A program made the position numbers and the translations under genes. DNA of 64,000 bases from Lysinibacillus xylanilyticus. GTDB lineage: Bacteria; Bacillota; Bacilli; Bacillales_A; Planococcaceae. The notes under the pieces were generated by a model, which searched no databases, was not told the origin of the DNA, and was given only the letters and a program-made list of their open reading frames with translations. The stretch covers positions 2,114,809 through 2,178,808 of the forward strand of contig NZ_LFXJ01000005.1 in assembly GCF_001183605.1 (NCBI RefSeq), read 5' to 3'. Below are positions 1 through 7,622 of this stretch, in pieces. Position 1 is the first letter of the stretch. The number at the start of each line of letters is the position of its first letter.

Positions 1-446
1 CAGCAGATTGTGTACCTGTCATTTTTTACAATGAAATCAATGGCCTTATTGGCGTGGTGCATTCAGGCTGGCAAGGCACAGTCAAGGAAGTCACATCAAA
101 GCTTTTCCAACATTTGATGGAGCATGAGCAATGTAATCCACATGATTTTCACGTACAAATCGGTATGGCACTTAGTCAGCAAAAATTTGAAGTGGATGCA
201 GATGTTTATGAAAAATTCTACAACCTAGGCTATGCTGAGGACTTTATGTATTACAATGCACAAACAAATAAATATCATATCGATAATCAGCAAACTGTCA
301 AAAAACAATGTGAGCTTGCAGGTATTCCTCCTGAGCAGATATTGATTGATTCAACGTGCACATTCCTCAGCCCAGATGGTTTTTCCTACCGTCAAGATAA
401 ACAGGCTGGCAGACATTTAAGCTTTATTATGCGTAAAGAACAATAA
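1..446 (+). CDS. pgeF: PgeF/YfiH-family multicopper-type polyphenol oxidoreductase (purine nucleoside phosphorylase), C-terminal part
   Basis: The reading frame is open from the left edge (first codon at base 3) and stops at 444-446, so the start lies outside the window. The visible part begins with ADCVPV, the metal-site cysteine motif of the YfiH/PgeF family, followed by HSGWQGT with the conserved histidine, and ends about 145 residues later. Members were called laccase-like proteins. Several have since been shown to be purine nucleoside phosphorylases or adenosine deaminases, and E. coli PgeF edits peptidoglycan precursors. Which activity applies here cannot be told. A GTG at 54 is an internal codon, not a credible start, because ADCVP lies upstream in frame. 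A strong terminator follows at 613-650. Confidence 0.85.
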   Translation, partial: ADCVPVIFYNEINGLIGVVHSGWQGTVKEVTSKLFQHLMEHEQCNPHDFHVQIGMALSQQKFEVDADVYEKFYNLGYAEDFMYYNAQTNKYHIDNQQTVKKQCELAGIPPEQILIDSTCTFLSPDGFSYRQDKQAGRHLSFIMRKEQ

Positions 447-612
447 ATCAATTTTTCTTCCGCTAAATTGCGACGGAATCGGCTTTGTGCTTAGTCCTGC
501 AGATGTGTTTTGCACGAAAGCGTAGCGGCAGATGTTTTTTCGCGAAAGCGTAGCGGCAGCGGCAGATGTTTTTTCGCGAAAGCGTAGCGGCAGAGTAGCG
601 GCAGAGTAAGTT
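447..612. repeat. Family A repeat copy with tandem GCGAAAGCGTAGCGG units
   Basis: The stretch starts with a degenerate family A head (ATCAATTT..., then GGAATCGGCTTTGTGCTTAG) and runs into three tandem units built on AGATGTTTTTTCGCG plus AAAGCGTAGCGGC. The units start at about 501, 530 and 564, a spacing of 29 then 34 bases. The longer spacing comes from an extra CGGCAG. Homologous units occur in most other repeat copies of this window. No gene is supported here; the open frames across it are by-products of the repeat. Confidence 0.8.
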
Positions 613-650
613 AAAAGGGACAATCCAACTCATAACGGATTGTCCCTTTT
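613..650 (+). terminator. Rho-independent terminator after pgeF
   Basis: AAAAGGGACAATCC at 613-626 pairs perfectly with GGATTGTCCCTTTT at 637-650, a 14-bp stem with a 10-base loop. The A-rich and T-rich ends make it potentially bidirectional. It lies downstream of pgeF. Confidence 0.85.
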
Positions 651-669
651 ACTAAAAACACTAGTCCTA

Positions 670-741
670 ATGGGAAAAGATCTTTTTAAAGATGCTAAAA
701 ATAAACAGGCAAAATGGGTAAAATCTTTGTTACAAAAGTAA
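670..741 (+). other. Possible 23-codon remnant or micropeptide frame
   Basis: An ATG at 670 opens 23 codons (MGKDLFKDAKNKQAKWVKSL...) ending at 741. There is no convincing ribosome binding site, and the frame stays open upstream of the ATG, so it looks more like the tail of a decayed gene than a real small gene. No family is recognised. The rest of 651-785 shows no further feature. Confidence 0.15.
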
Positions 742-785
742 AAAGGATGTATCTCATAGTAGAAATGCACCCTTTTAATATTTCA

Positions 786-2147
786 TTATTTAACTGGACG
801 TGCTTTTCCAATTCTAAAAACATAATAGCTAATGATAACAAGAGCTAAGAAAATAATTCCCACGATGAGAGAAACTCTAGTATCATCATTAAACCACATT
901 CCGATTAGTACCATTACTAAAAAGGCAATCGTTATATAGTTTGTAAATGGTGCAAAGGGCATTCTGAACGGGTGCTTTGAAAGTTGTTCACCTTTTATTT
1001 TTTTAAATCTTATTTGACTTATTAAAATAACAAACCATGGAATCATCCCCGGTAATACACTTGCACTGTATACATATACAAATAAATTCTTTGGCGCTAT
1101 ATAGCTTAGAATAACACCGATGACCAAACCAATTAGCACGCCTACTGTGCCGAAAATAGGAACACCATTATTAGAAAGCTTCGCAAAAAATTTAGGTGCT
1201 TGCCCATTCATGGCAAGTGTATACAGCATACGTCCCGCACTATAAATCCCACTATTACAGCCTGACATTGCTGCTGTAATGACAACAAAATTAATAATTC
1301 CTGCCGCAGCGGTAATTCCAACCTTTGCAAAAGTTGCAACAAATGGGCTACCAATCGTACCTAATTCATCCCACGGATAAACTGTTACAATGACAAAGAT
1401 TGCACCGATATAAAATATTAAAATACGCCAAATAATACTTTGAATCGCATTCGTAATAGTTTTTTGAGGATTTTTCGCTTCTCCTGCCGTAATCCCAATA
1501 AGCTCAACACCTTGATAGGCTGCAACTACTAATGATAACGCAAAGAAGAAGCCTGTCCAGCCGCCTGTAAAGAAGCCTCCATGATTCCAAAGGTTCGATA
1601 ATCCTATTGCCACGCCTCCATTACCAATCCCAAAGAAAATAAGACCAAAGCCCGCAACAATCATTAAAACAATCGTCACAATTTTAATCATGGCAAACCA
1701 AAACTCAAATTCTCCAAACATTTTAACAGAAATAAAGTTGGCAACGCCTAAAATCACCATTGCAATTAAACCTGGAATCCATGCTGGTAAATCAGGATAC
1801 CAGTATTGCATATATGTTCCTACTGCTATAATCTCTGACATCCCAACAATGACCCACTGAAACCAGTTACTCCACGCCGTTAAATAACCGGCTAATGGAT
1901 GTATATATTTATAGCCAAACGTTGCAAAGGAACCTGTACTTGGCTCCATATAAAGCATTTCTCCCATTGCTCGCATAATGAAAAAAATAAAAATACCTGC
2001 TATAGCATATGCAAGGAGCACAGAAGGCCCTGTCCACTGAATGGCGTTAGCAGAGCCCATAAACAAGCCCACGCCGATAGTACCTCCAAGAGCAATCATT
2101 TGAATATGCCGGGCATCTAGTCCCCTTTTTAATTCTTTATTCGTCAC
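786..2147 (-). CDS. Amino-acid permease, APC superfamily (AAT/YbgF-like)
   Basis: This 453-residue integral membrane protein should import an amino acid by proton symport. Near the N-terminus it carries the family signature [14 protein letters not shown] (first helix), then about 12 hydrophobic helices, with the conserved [13 protein letters not shown] basic tail. It resembles the amino-acid transporter family of YbgF, AapA and RocE; the substrate cannot be assigned from sequence. I chose the GTG start at 2147 ([10 protein letters not shown]) because AGAGG lies about 8 bases upstream and homologues begin at this point. The open frame reaches 2222, but the extra 25 residues are basic and non-conserved in character. 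It is monocistronic, with no visible partner. Confidence 0.85.
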   Translation of the reverse strand: MTNKELKRGLDARHIQMIALGGTIGVGLFMGSANAIQWTGPSVLLAYAIAGIFIFFIMRAMGEMLYMEPSTGSFATFGYKYIHPLAGYLTAWSNWFQWVIVGMSEIIAVGTYMQYWYPDLPAWIPGLIAMVILGVANFISVKMFGEFEFWFAMIKIVTIVLMIVAGFGLIFFGIGNGGVAIGLSNLWNHGGFFTGGWTGFFFALSLVVAAYQGVELIGITAGEAKNPQKTITNAIQSIIWRILIFYIGAIFVIVTVYPWDELGTIGSPFVATFAKVGITAAAGIINFVVITAAMSGCNSGIYSAGRMLYTLAMNGQAPKFFAKLSNNGVPIFGTVGVLIGLVIGVILSYIAPKNLFVYVYSASVLPGMIPWFVILISQIRFKKIKGEQLSKHPFRMPFAPFTNYITIAFLVMVLIGMWFNDDTRVSLIVGIIFLALVIISYYVFRIGKARPVK

Positions 2148-2289
2148 TAAGTTACGCCTCTTTCTATAGTTCTTTCTACGATGAATTATCTTATAATAAT
2201 AATCAATTCTTTCGAAAAACACAATTGTATTTTTAGGAAAAACACGATTATGGCAGTAATAATATTAGGATTCTGAGCGTTTTGGAGCT

Positions 2290-2348
2290 CTATCCATCAA
2301 TTCGAGGTCTCTATCCATCATTTTGAATGTTCTATCCGTCACTTTGGG
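2290..2348. repeat. Family D tandem repeat, 21-base period
   Basis: Three direct units starting with CTATCC(A/G)TCA at 2290, 2311 and 2332 give an exact 21-base period with a variable second half. A related three-unit array with the same period lies at 63797-63850, and a degenerate one near 52390-52440. Function is unknown. Similar GGATAGA-type repeats seem familiar from other Bacillales genomes (from memory). Confidence 0.7.
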
Positions 2349-2425
2349 TTGTTATTATAATTGGATTAGCTGTTGTAACAACAATTTTTATCTTGCTTAG
2401 CCATAAACGGATCAACTTAGAGTAA
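2348..2425 (+). pseudogene. C-terminal remnant of a membrane protein, probably a transporter
   Basis: Twenty-five codons on the plus strand read as one hydrophobic helix followed by a basic tail (IGLAVVTTIFILLSHKRINLE) and a stop at 2423-2425. This is the typical end of a major-facilitator or similar transporter. No upstream coding sequence remains; the 21-base repeat array abuts it. It is best read as the last trace of a deleted gene. Confidence 0.4.
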
Positions 2426-2442
2426 AAACCTATTTTATTACG

Positions 2443-2489
2443 TAAAAAAAAACTCTATTCCATCATGTAACGATGAATGGAATAGAGTC
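2443..2489 (-). terminator. Terminator of the pyrimidine cluster
   Basis: ACTCTATTCCAT (2452-2463) pairs with ATGGAATAGAGT (2477-2488). On the minus strand the hairpin is followed by a run of T (plus-strand A run 2444-2451). It lies just after the stop of the 69-residue gene and closes the minus-strand cluster. Confidence 0.85.
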
Positions 2490-2496
2490 TACTTTG

Positions 2497-2706
2497 TTAC
2501 TGTAATAACGTTTGTTCTTGGAGCTTTGCAGAGAAATATTTGCGTGCATCTGCTGTTAGAATTTGCAGCAGAACAACCTCTTCTTGACGTGCGAATTCTA
2601 CAAACATTCCACTTAAATTTTCATAAACATATTTGATTTTAAAGCCGCTATCTAAATAATGATCCACTTTTTTTATTTCCTCTGTGCTTTGTTGATGCTC
2701 TGACAT
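2497..2706 (-). CDS. Small protein of unknown function, 69 residues
   Basis: The product is an acidic, soluble 69-residue protein with no membrane segment or recognisable domain: a polar N-terminus (MSEHQQSTEEIKKVDHYLDS) then a mixed alpha/beta-looking stretch. A good ribosome binding site (AGGTGGAG, 7 bases before the ATG) and a terminator right behind it support a real gene. It lies 57 bases after the NCS1 transporter gene and is the last gene of the pyrimidine-degradation cluster. Co-transcription suggests, but does not show, a link to that pathway. I do not recognise the family. Confidence 0.7.
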   Translation of the reverse strand: MSEHQQSTEEIKKVDHYLDSGFKIKYVYENLSGMFVEFARQEEVVLLQILTADARKYFSAKLQEQTLLQ

Positions 2707-2763
2707 GCTATCACTCCACCTTTCCGTTAATCAACCTCTTGATATTCTGTTAGGTGTTTAATA

Positions 2764-4284
2764 TTATTCAGCACCTTTTATATCTACCAGCGGATTTGGT
2801 TGTTCAACGACATCATTCTCATCTGGAACAACAGTTGGAGCAGGCGCTTGTTGCTGTCCAAATAGTTCATCCAAATTGTGACCAGCTGTAATTCCTAAAT
2901 ATTTTGCATCACTAGGATCTTCTAGCTCAGCTTGAGGATATTTTTTGAACCACCAATACTTCGCTAATATATAATATACAAGTGCCCCTACAAAAAAACC
3001 TACTAATGAAGAATAAGTGGAGAAAATATTTGCCACTGCACCACCGATAACCCAAGCGATTAAACCAGCAATGTTAAAGCCATTCCAATATTTAAATTGA
3101 CCCTCTAATTCATAAAGTCCTTTTACATGCACGCGACGTTTACGGATTAAATAATAATCAGCAAATAATATTCCAACGATTGCTGTTAAAATTCCCCCGA
3201 TTATTAAAAGTGCATTGACTAACACATCAAATAAACTCCAAGGCTGTGCTAGAATACCAATTATTCCTGCAATAACAACCCCAACCCAAAACGGCACTTT
3301 TGGACCACCGATATTTGAGAAGATTGTTGCCGCTGGGATAACATTTGCGGAGGTGTTCGTTGACCATTGTGCTAATACAATCATTAACAATAAAATACCT
3401 AAAATAAAACCACTTGCACTTTGCTGTAAAGCATTAATAGGATCAGCAGAGGCAACAGCCATATAACACACAGCACCAATTGTCACAATGAAAGTATTTG
3501 TAATCGGCATGACGATTAATGAGCCAACTAGCTGTGTTTTATTGCGTTTGAACCAATTGCGTTCATTTTTTGGTGCTTTAAAGAAGCGTGAAAGTGAAGG
3601 CATATCGGCTGCTAGTGTCGACCAGAATCCCATATTTGCCATAATTACTACCATAAATGCAGTGAAGGCTGTAAATCCTGCTGTCGGCGATTCCACCCAC
3701 GTCCAAATGTTTTTCCCTTGAGCTACTGCATTGTCTGCCAGTGTATAATACATCCAGCAGGAAATTAAAATAATAACTGGCGCTGCCAAATCTGCAAAAC
3801 GTTCAATAGATTTAATCCCTAGTGATGTATTAAATAATTGAAGTGCTGCAAAGACAATGAAACAGATAAACCAATTATCAAAATTAAAAAGTAAATTCAA
3901 AATACCGTTTATTGCTAATGCTCCAAAATAAGTATTCAGACCGAACCAACAGGCAGCCGTTACACCCCGGACAAGTGACGGGATATGTGTGCCAAATGTA
4001 CCGAACGGAGCACGCATATATACTGGGAAAGATAAGCCATGTTCAATGCCTATATCACCAATTAACGTCATAAATACACCAATTAGACAAGAGCCGATCA
4101 ACGTTGCTAAAATCACCATTGGCAATGGTAAGCTCATGATTGCTGAGCCACCGATTGCAAAAGCCGCCAATACAATTGCCATTCCTATCCAAATTACTGC
4201 AAAACCAAATGTTCCAATATTTCTTTGTTGATGTGTCACTGGAAGTAAATCTGGGGATTTTAAATAATTCCCTTCACGTTCCAT
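2764..4284 (-). CDS. NCS1-family nucleobase/hydantoin/allantoin permease
   Basis: This 506-residue, 12-helix membrane protein belongs to the nucleobase:cation symporter-1 family (PucI allantoin permease, Mhp1 hydantoin permease). Family features are the N-terminal NIGTFGFAVIWIGMAI stretch, PVYMRAPFGTFG and the ACWFGLNTYFG segment of helix 3. The C-terminal 50 residues are polar and cytosolic. Its place directly after preT-preA points to uracil, thymine, a dihydropyrimidine or hydantoin as substrate; the sequence alone does not decide. Start: ATG at 4284 with AGGAGAG 7 bases upstream. The 188 bases separating it from preA hold repeat-like hairpins, which might lower read-through. Confidence 0.85.
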   Translation of the reverse strand: MEREGNYLKSPDLLPVTHQQRNIGTFGFAVIWIGMAIVLAAFAIGGSAIMSLPLPMVILATLIGSCLIGVFMTLIGDIGIEHGLSFPVYMRAPFGTFGTHIPSLVRGVTAACWFGLNTYFGALAINGILNLLFNFDNWFICFIVFAALQLFNTSLGIKSIERFADLAAPVIILISCWMYYTLADNAVAQGKNIWTWVESPTAGFTAFTAFMVVIMANMGFWSTLAADMPSLSRFFKAPKNERNWFKRNKTQLVGSLIVMPITNTFIVTIGAVCYMAVASADPINALQQSASGFILGILLLMIVLAQWSTNTSANVIPAATIFSNIGGPKVPFWVGVVIAGIIGILAQPWSLFDVLVNALLIIGGILTAIVGILFADYYLIRKRRVHVKGLYELEGQFKYWNGFNIAGLIAWVIGGAVANIFSTYSSLVGFFVGALVYYILAKYWWFKKYPQAELEDPSDAKYLGITAGHNLDELFGQQQAPAPTVVPDENDVVEQPNPLVDIKGAE

Positions 4285-4321
4285 ATAATCTCTCCTTTTT
4301 TTCCAATTTTCGTGACAACTT

Positions 4322-4466
4322 ACATGGGGTTGTTCCTTCCTTCAACGAACATGCTGAAGGAAGGTGGAATTTCAGTTTATCTTCATTCGGCAAAATCCTC
4401 CCACCTTAAAGGTAGTGAGATGAATGAAGATTAAGCCTACAATTGAGCCAAGGCGAAATTGATTTT
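4322..4466. repeat. Hairpin-rich repeat remnants (family C and a reversed family A head)
   Basis: CCTTCCTTCA pairs with TGAAGGAAGG near 4337-4366. A CCCACCTTAAAGGTAG-type hairpin follows at about 4398-4413, then the string ATGAATGAAGAT, which recurs next to similar hairpins at 7411, 37543 and 39889. At 4446-4466 a reversed family A head appears (its complement reads CAATTTCGCCTTGG). No gene is seen in the gap. Confidence 0.5.
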
Positions 4467-4473
4467 AGACATT

Positions 4474-5736
4474 TTACTTAGATAGACTGCTAATTAAAGT
4501 TTGACGTTCATTCCAAGTCATTGGTGGAATTGAAGATTTGCGTTCAACCATTGTAATAGCACCATCTACGGGACAAACGATTGAGCATAAATTACAGCCT
4601 ACACAGTCCTCTTCTCGAACTTTCAGCATTGGGCGACCATCTTCTGAATATAAATCGATACATTGATGCGACGTATCTTCACATGCAATATGGCACTTGT
4701 TACAATTAATACAAACATCGTTATTAATTTCAGCTACGATTTTATAATTTAAATCCAGGTCACCCCAATTAGAATATCTAGAAACTGAGCGACCTACTAA
4801 ATCCATGACAGAGGCAATGCCTTTATCGTCTAAATAGTTATTGAGTCCATCGATCATATCTTCAACAATACTAAAGCCATGGTGCATCGCTGCTGTACAA
4901 ACTTGTACGCCCGTAGCTCCCATCAATATAAACTCAGCAGCATCTTGCCAGTTGGAAATACCACCAATGCCCGAAATAGGAACATTAATTAATGGATTAC
5001 GAGCACACTCTGCAACCATATTGAGTGCAATTGGTTTAACGGCAGGACCACAATAGCCACCATGTGCACCCTTTCCTGCTACATGAGGGACTGTATTCCA
5101 TGTATCTAAGTCGACACCGGCTAAGCTGTTAATTGTATTAATCATACTAACCGCATCTGCTCCACCTCTTGTGGCCGCTTCTGCTGTTGCCGTTATGTCG
5201 GTAATGTTTGGCGTTAACTTCACAATTACTGGAGTTTTCGCAGCCTCTTTCACCCAGTACGTTTGCTTTTCCACCAATTCAGGTACTTGACCAGAAGCAG
5301 ACCCCATTCCTCGTTCTGCCATCCCATGTGGACAACCAAAGTTAAGCTCAAGGCCATCGACTCCCACATCTTCTACTCGTTTAACAATCTCATGCCATTT
5401 TTCTTGTTTTGGCTCCACCATTAAAGAAGCGATGATTGCGTGATGTGGAAACCTTTTTTTCGTTTCATAAATTTCTTGTAAATTCACCTCTAACGGACGA
5501 TCCGTAATTAGTTCAATATTATTGAAGCCTGCTACTCTTTGGCCGTTAAAGCTAACAGCTGCAAAGCGGGAAGAAACATTCAAAATCGGATCACCCAATG
5601 TTTTCCATACAGCTCCACCCCACCCCGCTTCAAATGCGCGTTGTACTTGATAGCCTGAATTCGTTGGTGGTGCTGACGCAAGCCAAAATGGATTCGGCGA
5701 TTTAATGCCCGCTAAGTCAATGCGTAAGTCTGCCAT
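4474..5736 (-). CDS. preA: NAD-dependent dihydropyrimidine dehydrogenase subunit PreA
   Basis: PreA reduces uracil or thymine to the 5,6-dihydro compounds, the first step of reductive pyrimidine degradation, in a complex with PreT. The 420-residue protein has an FMN-binding TIM barrel like dihydroorotate dehydrogenase (residues about 5-310, with LNFGCPHGM, KLTPNITDI and PISGIGGI) and a C-terminal two-cluster ferredoxin domain (CINCNKCHIAC and CVGCNLCSIVCP). The catalytic cysteine of mammalian DPD falls, by my alignment from memory, at Ser148 in MGSASGQ. Start: ATG at 5736 (MADLRIDL) with GGGAGGAAC just upstream; the frame extends 9 codons further without a better signal. It begins 13 bases after the preT stop. 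Confidence 0.92.
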   Translation of the reverse strand: MADLRIDLAGIKSPNPFWLASAPPTNSGYQVQRAFEAGWGGAVWKTLGDPILNVSSRFAAVSFNGQRVAGFNNIELITDRPLEVNLQEIYETKKRFPHHAIIASLMVEPKQEKWHEIVKRVEDVGVDGLELNFGCPHGMAERGMGSASGQVPELVEKQTYWVKEAAKTPVIVKLTPNITDITATAEAATRGGADAVSMINTINSLAGVDLDTWNTVPHVAGKGAHGGYCGPAVKPIALNMVAECARNPLINVPISGIGGISNWQDAAEFILMGATGVQVCTAAMHHGFSIVEDMIDGLNNYLDDKGIASVMDLVGRSVSRYSNWGDLDLNYKIVAEINNDVCINCNKCHIACEDTSHQCIDLYSEDGRPMLKVREEDCVGCNLCSIVCPVDGAITMVERKSSIPPMTWNERQTLISSLSK

Positions 5737-5749
5737 ATTAGTTCCTCCC

Positions 5750-7117
5750 TTATGCAATCTCACTTGGTTTTCTTAAACGTTCATGGATCTTGTATGCTGC
5801 ATCTTTTCCTTGCTGTACAGCTGTTACAACCATCGCCTCGCCCTGGCCATTTCCGAAGACGACATCTCCACATGCAAATACTTTGTCATTCGAAGTTTGC
5901 ATTGTCGCTTCATCAATATCAACAACGCCATTTGTATGCTGTAAGCCAAAAGCTTCAATCAATGACACAAAACGTGTTTGCCCAATTGCTTTAATAACAG
6001 CCTCCACTTCGATAATAAAATTGGACCCTTCGATCTCCTCAGGTCTTTGACGACCATCAGCACCTGCTTCACCGAGCTTCATTTTTGTACATTCGATACC
6101 TACGACCTCACCTGACTCATTGCCAATAATCTTTTTCGGTGCTGTTAGCCATTTAAACTCCACGCCATCCTGCTTTGCAAATTCATATTCAAATTTGTAC
6201 GCAGTCATTTCTTTTTGCGTTCTTCTATAAAGAATTTGAACATTGTCCGCACCTAAACGCACTGCACATGTAGCTCCGTCAATTGCGGTATTTCCCGCAC
6301 CAATAACAGCCACTCGCTTCCCAACAATATCTTTTGTAAGCGGTCCCATTTTTGTCTTTCTGACAAACTCAATTGCATCATGTACACCGTCTAAATCTTC
6401 TCCTTCAATGCCCAGGTTTGGCACAGCTCCCATACCAACAGCTAAAATAACACTGTCATATTGCTCCAAGATTTCTTCAGCAGAAATATCAACACCGACA
6501 GTTGTGTTTGTTTTGATTTCCACACCAAGCTTTTCAATTTGTTCAATTTCCCAATCAACGACTTCATTTGGTAAACGGAACGATACAATACCATAGCTCC
6601 CTAAGCCACCAGCTTTCGATTCAGCTTCATAAATAGTGACCTGATAACCAAATCGACTTAGTTCACGAGCAGCTGATAATCCAGCAGGACCTGCACCAAT
6701 AATCGCTACCTTCTGTCCATTGTTTTGCCCTTGCTTAAATAGCTGAGCGTTTGTTGCCATTGCCCAATCTGTTGCATAGCGCTGTAGCTCTCCGATTTTA
6801 ATTGGCTTTGTTGAGGAATTTAACACACACGCCCCTTCACATAGTTCCTCCGTTGGACAAACCCTTGCACAGCTTGCACCAATTGGATTTGCTTCTAATA
6901 TAGTCGTAGCAGAGCCCTTCATATTACCAGAAGCAATTTTTTTTATGAAATTTGGAATTTGAATACTCGTTGGACAGGCTTTAATACATGGTGCATCGTA
7001 GCAATAAAGACAACGATTGGATTCCTCTATTGCTTCATTCTTTGTCATACTACTAGTCAATTCCAAAAAATTACGTGTTAACTGTTGGGACATTGCATTT
7101 TCTTGTTTCGGAGCCAT
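5750..7117 (-). CDS. preT: Dihydropyrimidine dehydrogenase subunit PreT (FAD/Fe-S, GltD-like)
   Basis: PreT passes electrons from NAD(P)H through FAD and Fe-S clusters to PreA. The 455-residue protein has an N-terminal cysteine-rich cluster domain (CLYCYDAPCIKACP and CARVCPTEELCEGAC), an FAD Rossmann motif (GAGPAGLSAARELSRFG) and a second nucleotide motif for NAD(P)H (GAGNTAIDGATCAVRLG), as in the small subunit of glutamate synthase. Start: ATG at 7117 (MAPKQEN), 8 bases after GAGGGGG; a GTG two codons upstream is too close to that site. It is transcribed before preA. Upstream, a 505-base gap with a family B repeat separates it from hydA. Confidence 0.92.
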   Translation of the reverse strand: MAPKQENAMSQQLTRNFLELTSSMTKNEAIEESNRCLYCYDAPCIKACPTSIQIPNFIKKIASGNMKGSATTILEANPIGASCARVCPTEELCEGACVLNSSTKPIKIGELQRYATDWAMATNAQLFKQGQNNGQKVAIIGAGPAGLSAARELSRFGYQVTIYEAESKAGGLGSYGIVSFRLPNEVVDWEIEQIEKLGVEIKTNTTVGVDISAEEILEQYDSVILAVGMGAVPNLGIEGEDLDGVHDAIEFVRKTKMGPLTKDIVGKRVAVIGAGNTAIDGATCAVRLGADNVQILYRRTQKEMTAYKFEYEFAKQDGVEFKWLTAPKKIIGNESGEVVGIECTKMKLGEAGADGRQRPEEIEGSNFIIEVEAVIKAIGQTRFVSLIEAFGLQHTNGVVDIDEATMQTSNDKVFACGDVVFGNGQGEAMVVTAVQQGKDAAYKIHERLRKPSEIA

Positions 7118-7159
7118 TTCCACATCCCCCTCATGTGTTCATTTTTTCCTTCTTATAAT

Positions 7160-7338
7160 GGCTCGTCACCATATCGTGTGTTTGATTTCCGTTTCGGCTG
7201 GGCGCTTTGCTTTCGCGCAGAGTAAAGCTTCCTGGGGGCGTCCGATAAACCCCTAGGAGTCGCCAGCCTCCACTCCTATCAACCTATATACATGGCATAT
7301 GTTTGAACATAGTCATCCACAACTTTTGGTGATGAGCT
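7160..7338. repeat. Family B MITE-like repeat with terminal inverted repeats
   Basis: The copy begins GGCTCGTCACCA (7160-7171) and ends TGGTGATGAGC (7327-7337), an inverted pair with one mismatch. Inside it carries the family core TTGATTTCCGTTTCGGCTGG, a GCTTTGCTTTCGCGCAGA module and CTTCCTGGGGGCGTC. Relatives lie at 18397, 26945, 33808, 47945 (reverse) and 56997. It is non-coding and sits between preT and hydA. Confidence 0.75.
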
Positions 7339-7622
7339 TTATTAATTACACCATTGAAAACAATGCTACATTCAACATTCATCTCACCACTTATAGTGGT
7401 AGATGTAGCTAAATGAAGATATTACGAGACCGATTGCTCTGTTCTCCATTCAAAGCAATCGGTCATAAAGTGAAACTTTAATCAGTGGGGGTTTCTTCGT
7501 TCTCCACTGATTATTAGTTGAACGAATCGGGCTTTTACAGGCAGTTTATCTCTCACCTAACTTCTTTGATTTTGCTAAAATTTTGCGGTGGGAGTATTAC
7601 TACCCGTTAATACGGGATAATG
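7339..7622. other. Gene-free stretch with several strong hairpins
   Basis: GACCGATTGCT (7428-7438) pairs perfectly with AGCAATCGGTC (7454-7464), and AATCAGTGG (7480-7488) with CCACTGATT (7504-7512). A weaker CACCACTTATAGTGGT hairpin at 7385-7400 is followed by AAATGAAGAT (family C). CCCGTTAATACGGG precedes the hydA stop. None has a clean T run, so terminator function is unproven. The pattern resembles ends of decayed tnpB-type elements, but I cannot confirm that. Confidence 0.4.

Noticed and set aside
501..600. CRISPR-like array
   Set aside because: Units are adjacent and have no unique spacers of constant length; they match dispersed repeats elsewhere. No cas genes are present.
417..623. 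68-codon minus-strand frame next to pgeF
   Set aside because: It is a translation of the tandem repeat units and of the terminator; no start signal.
3215..3721. Plus-strand frames over the NCS1 transporter and similar antisense frames over preT, aroA, tyrA, dinG and der
   Set aside because: They are shadows of conserved genes on the minus strand, without start signals or protein-like composition.
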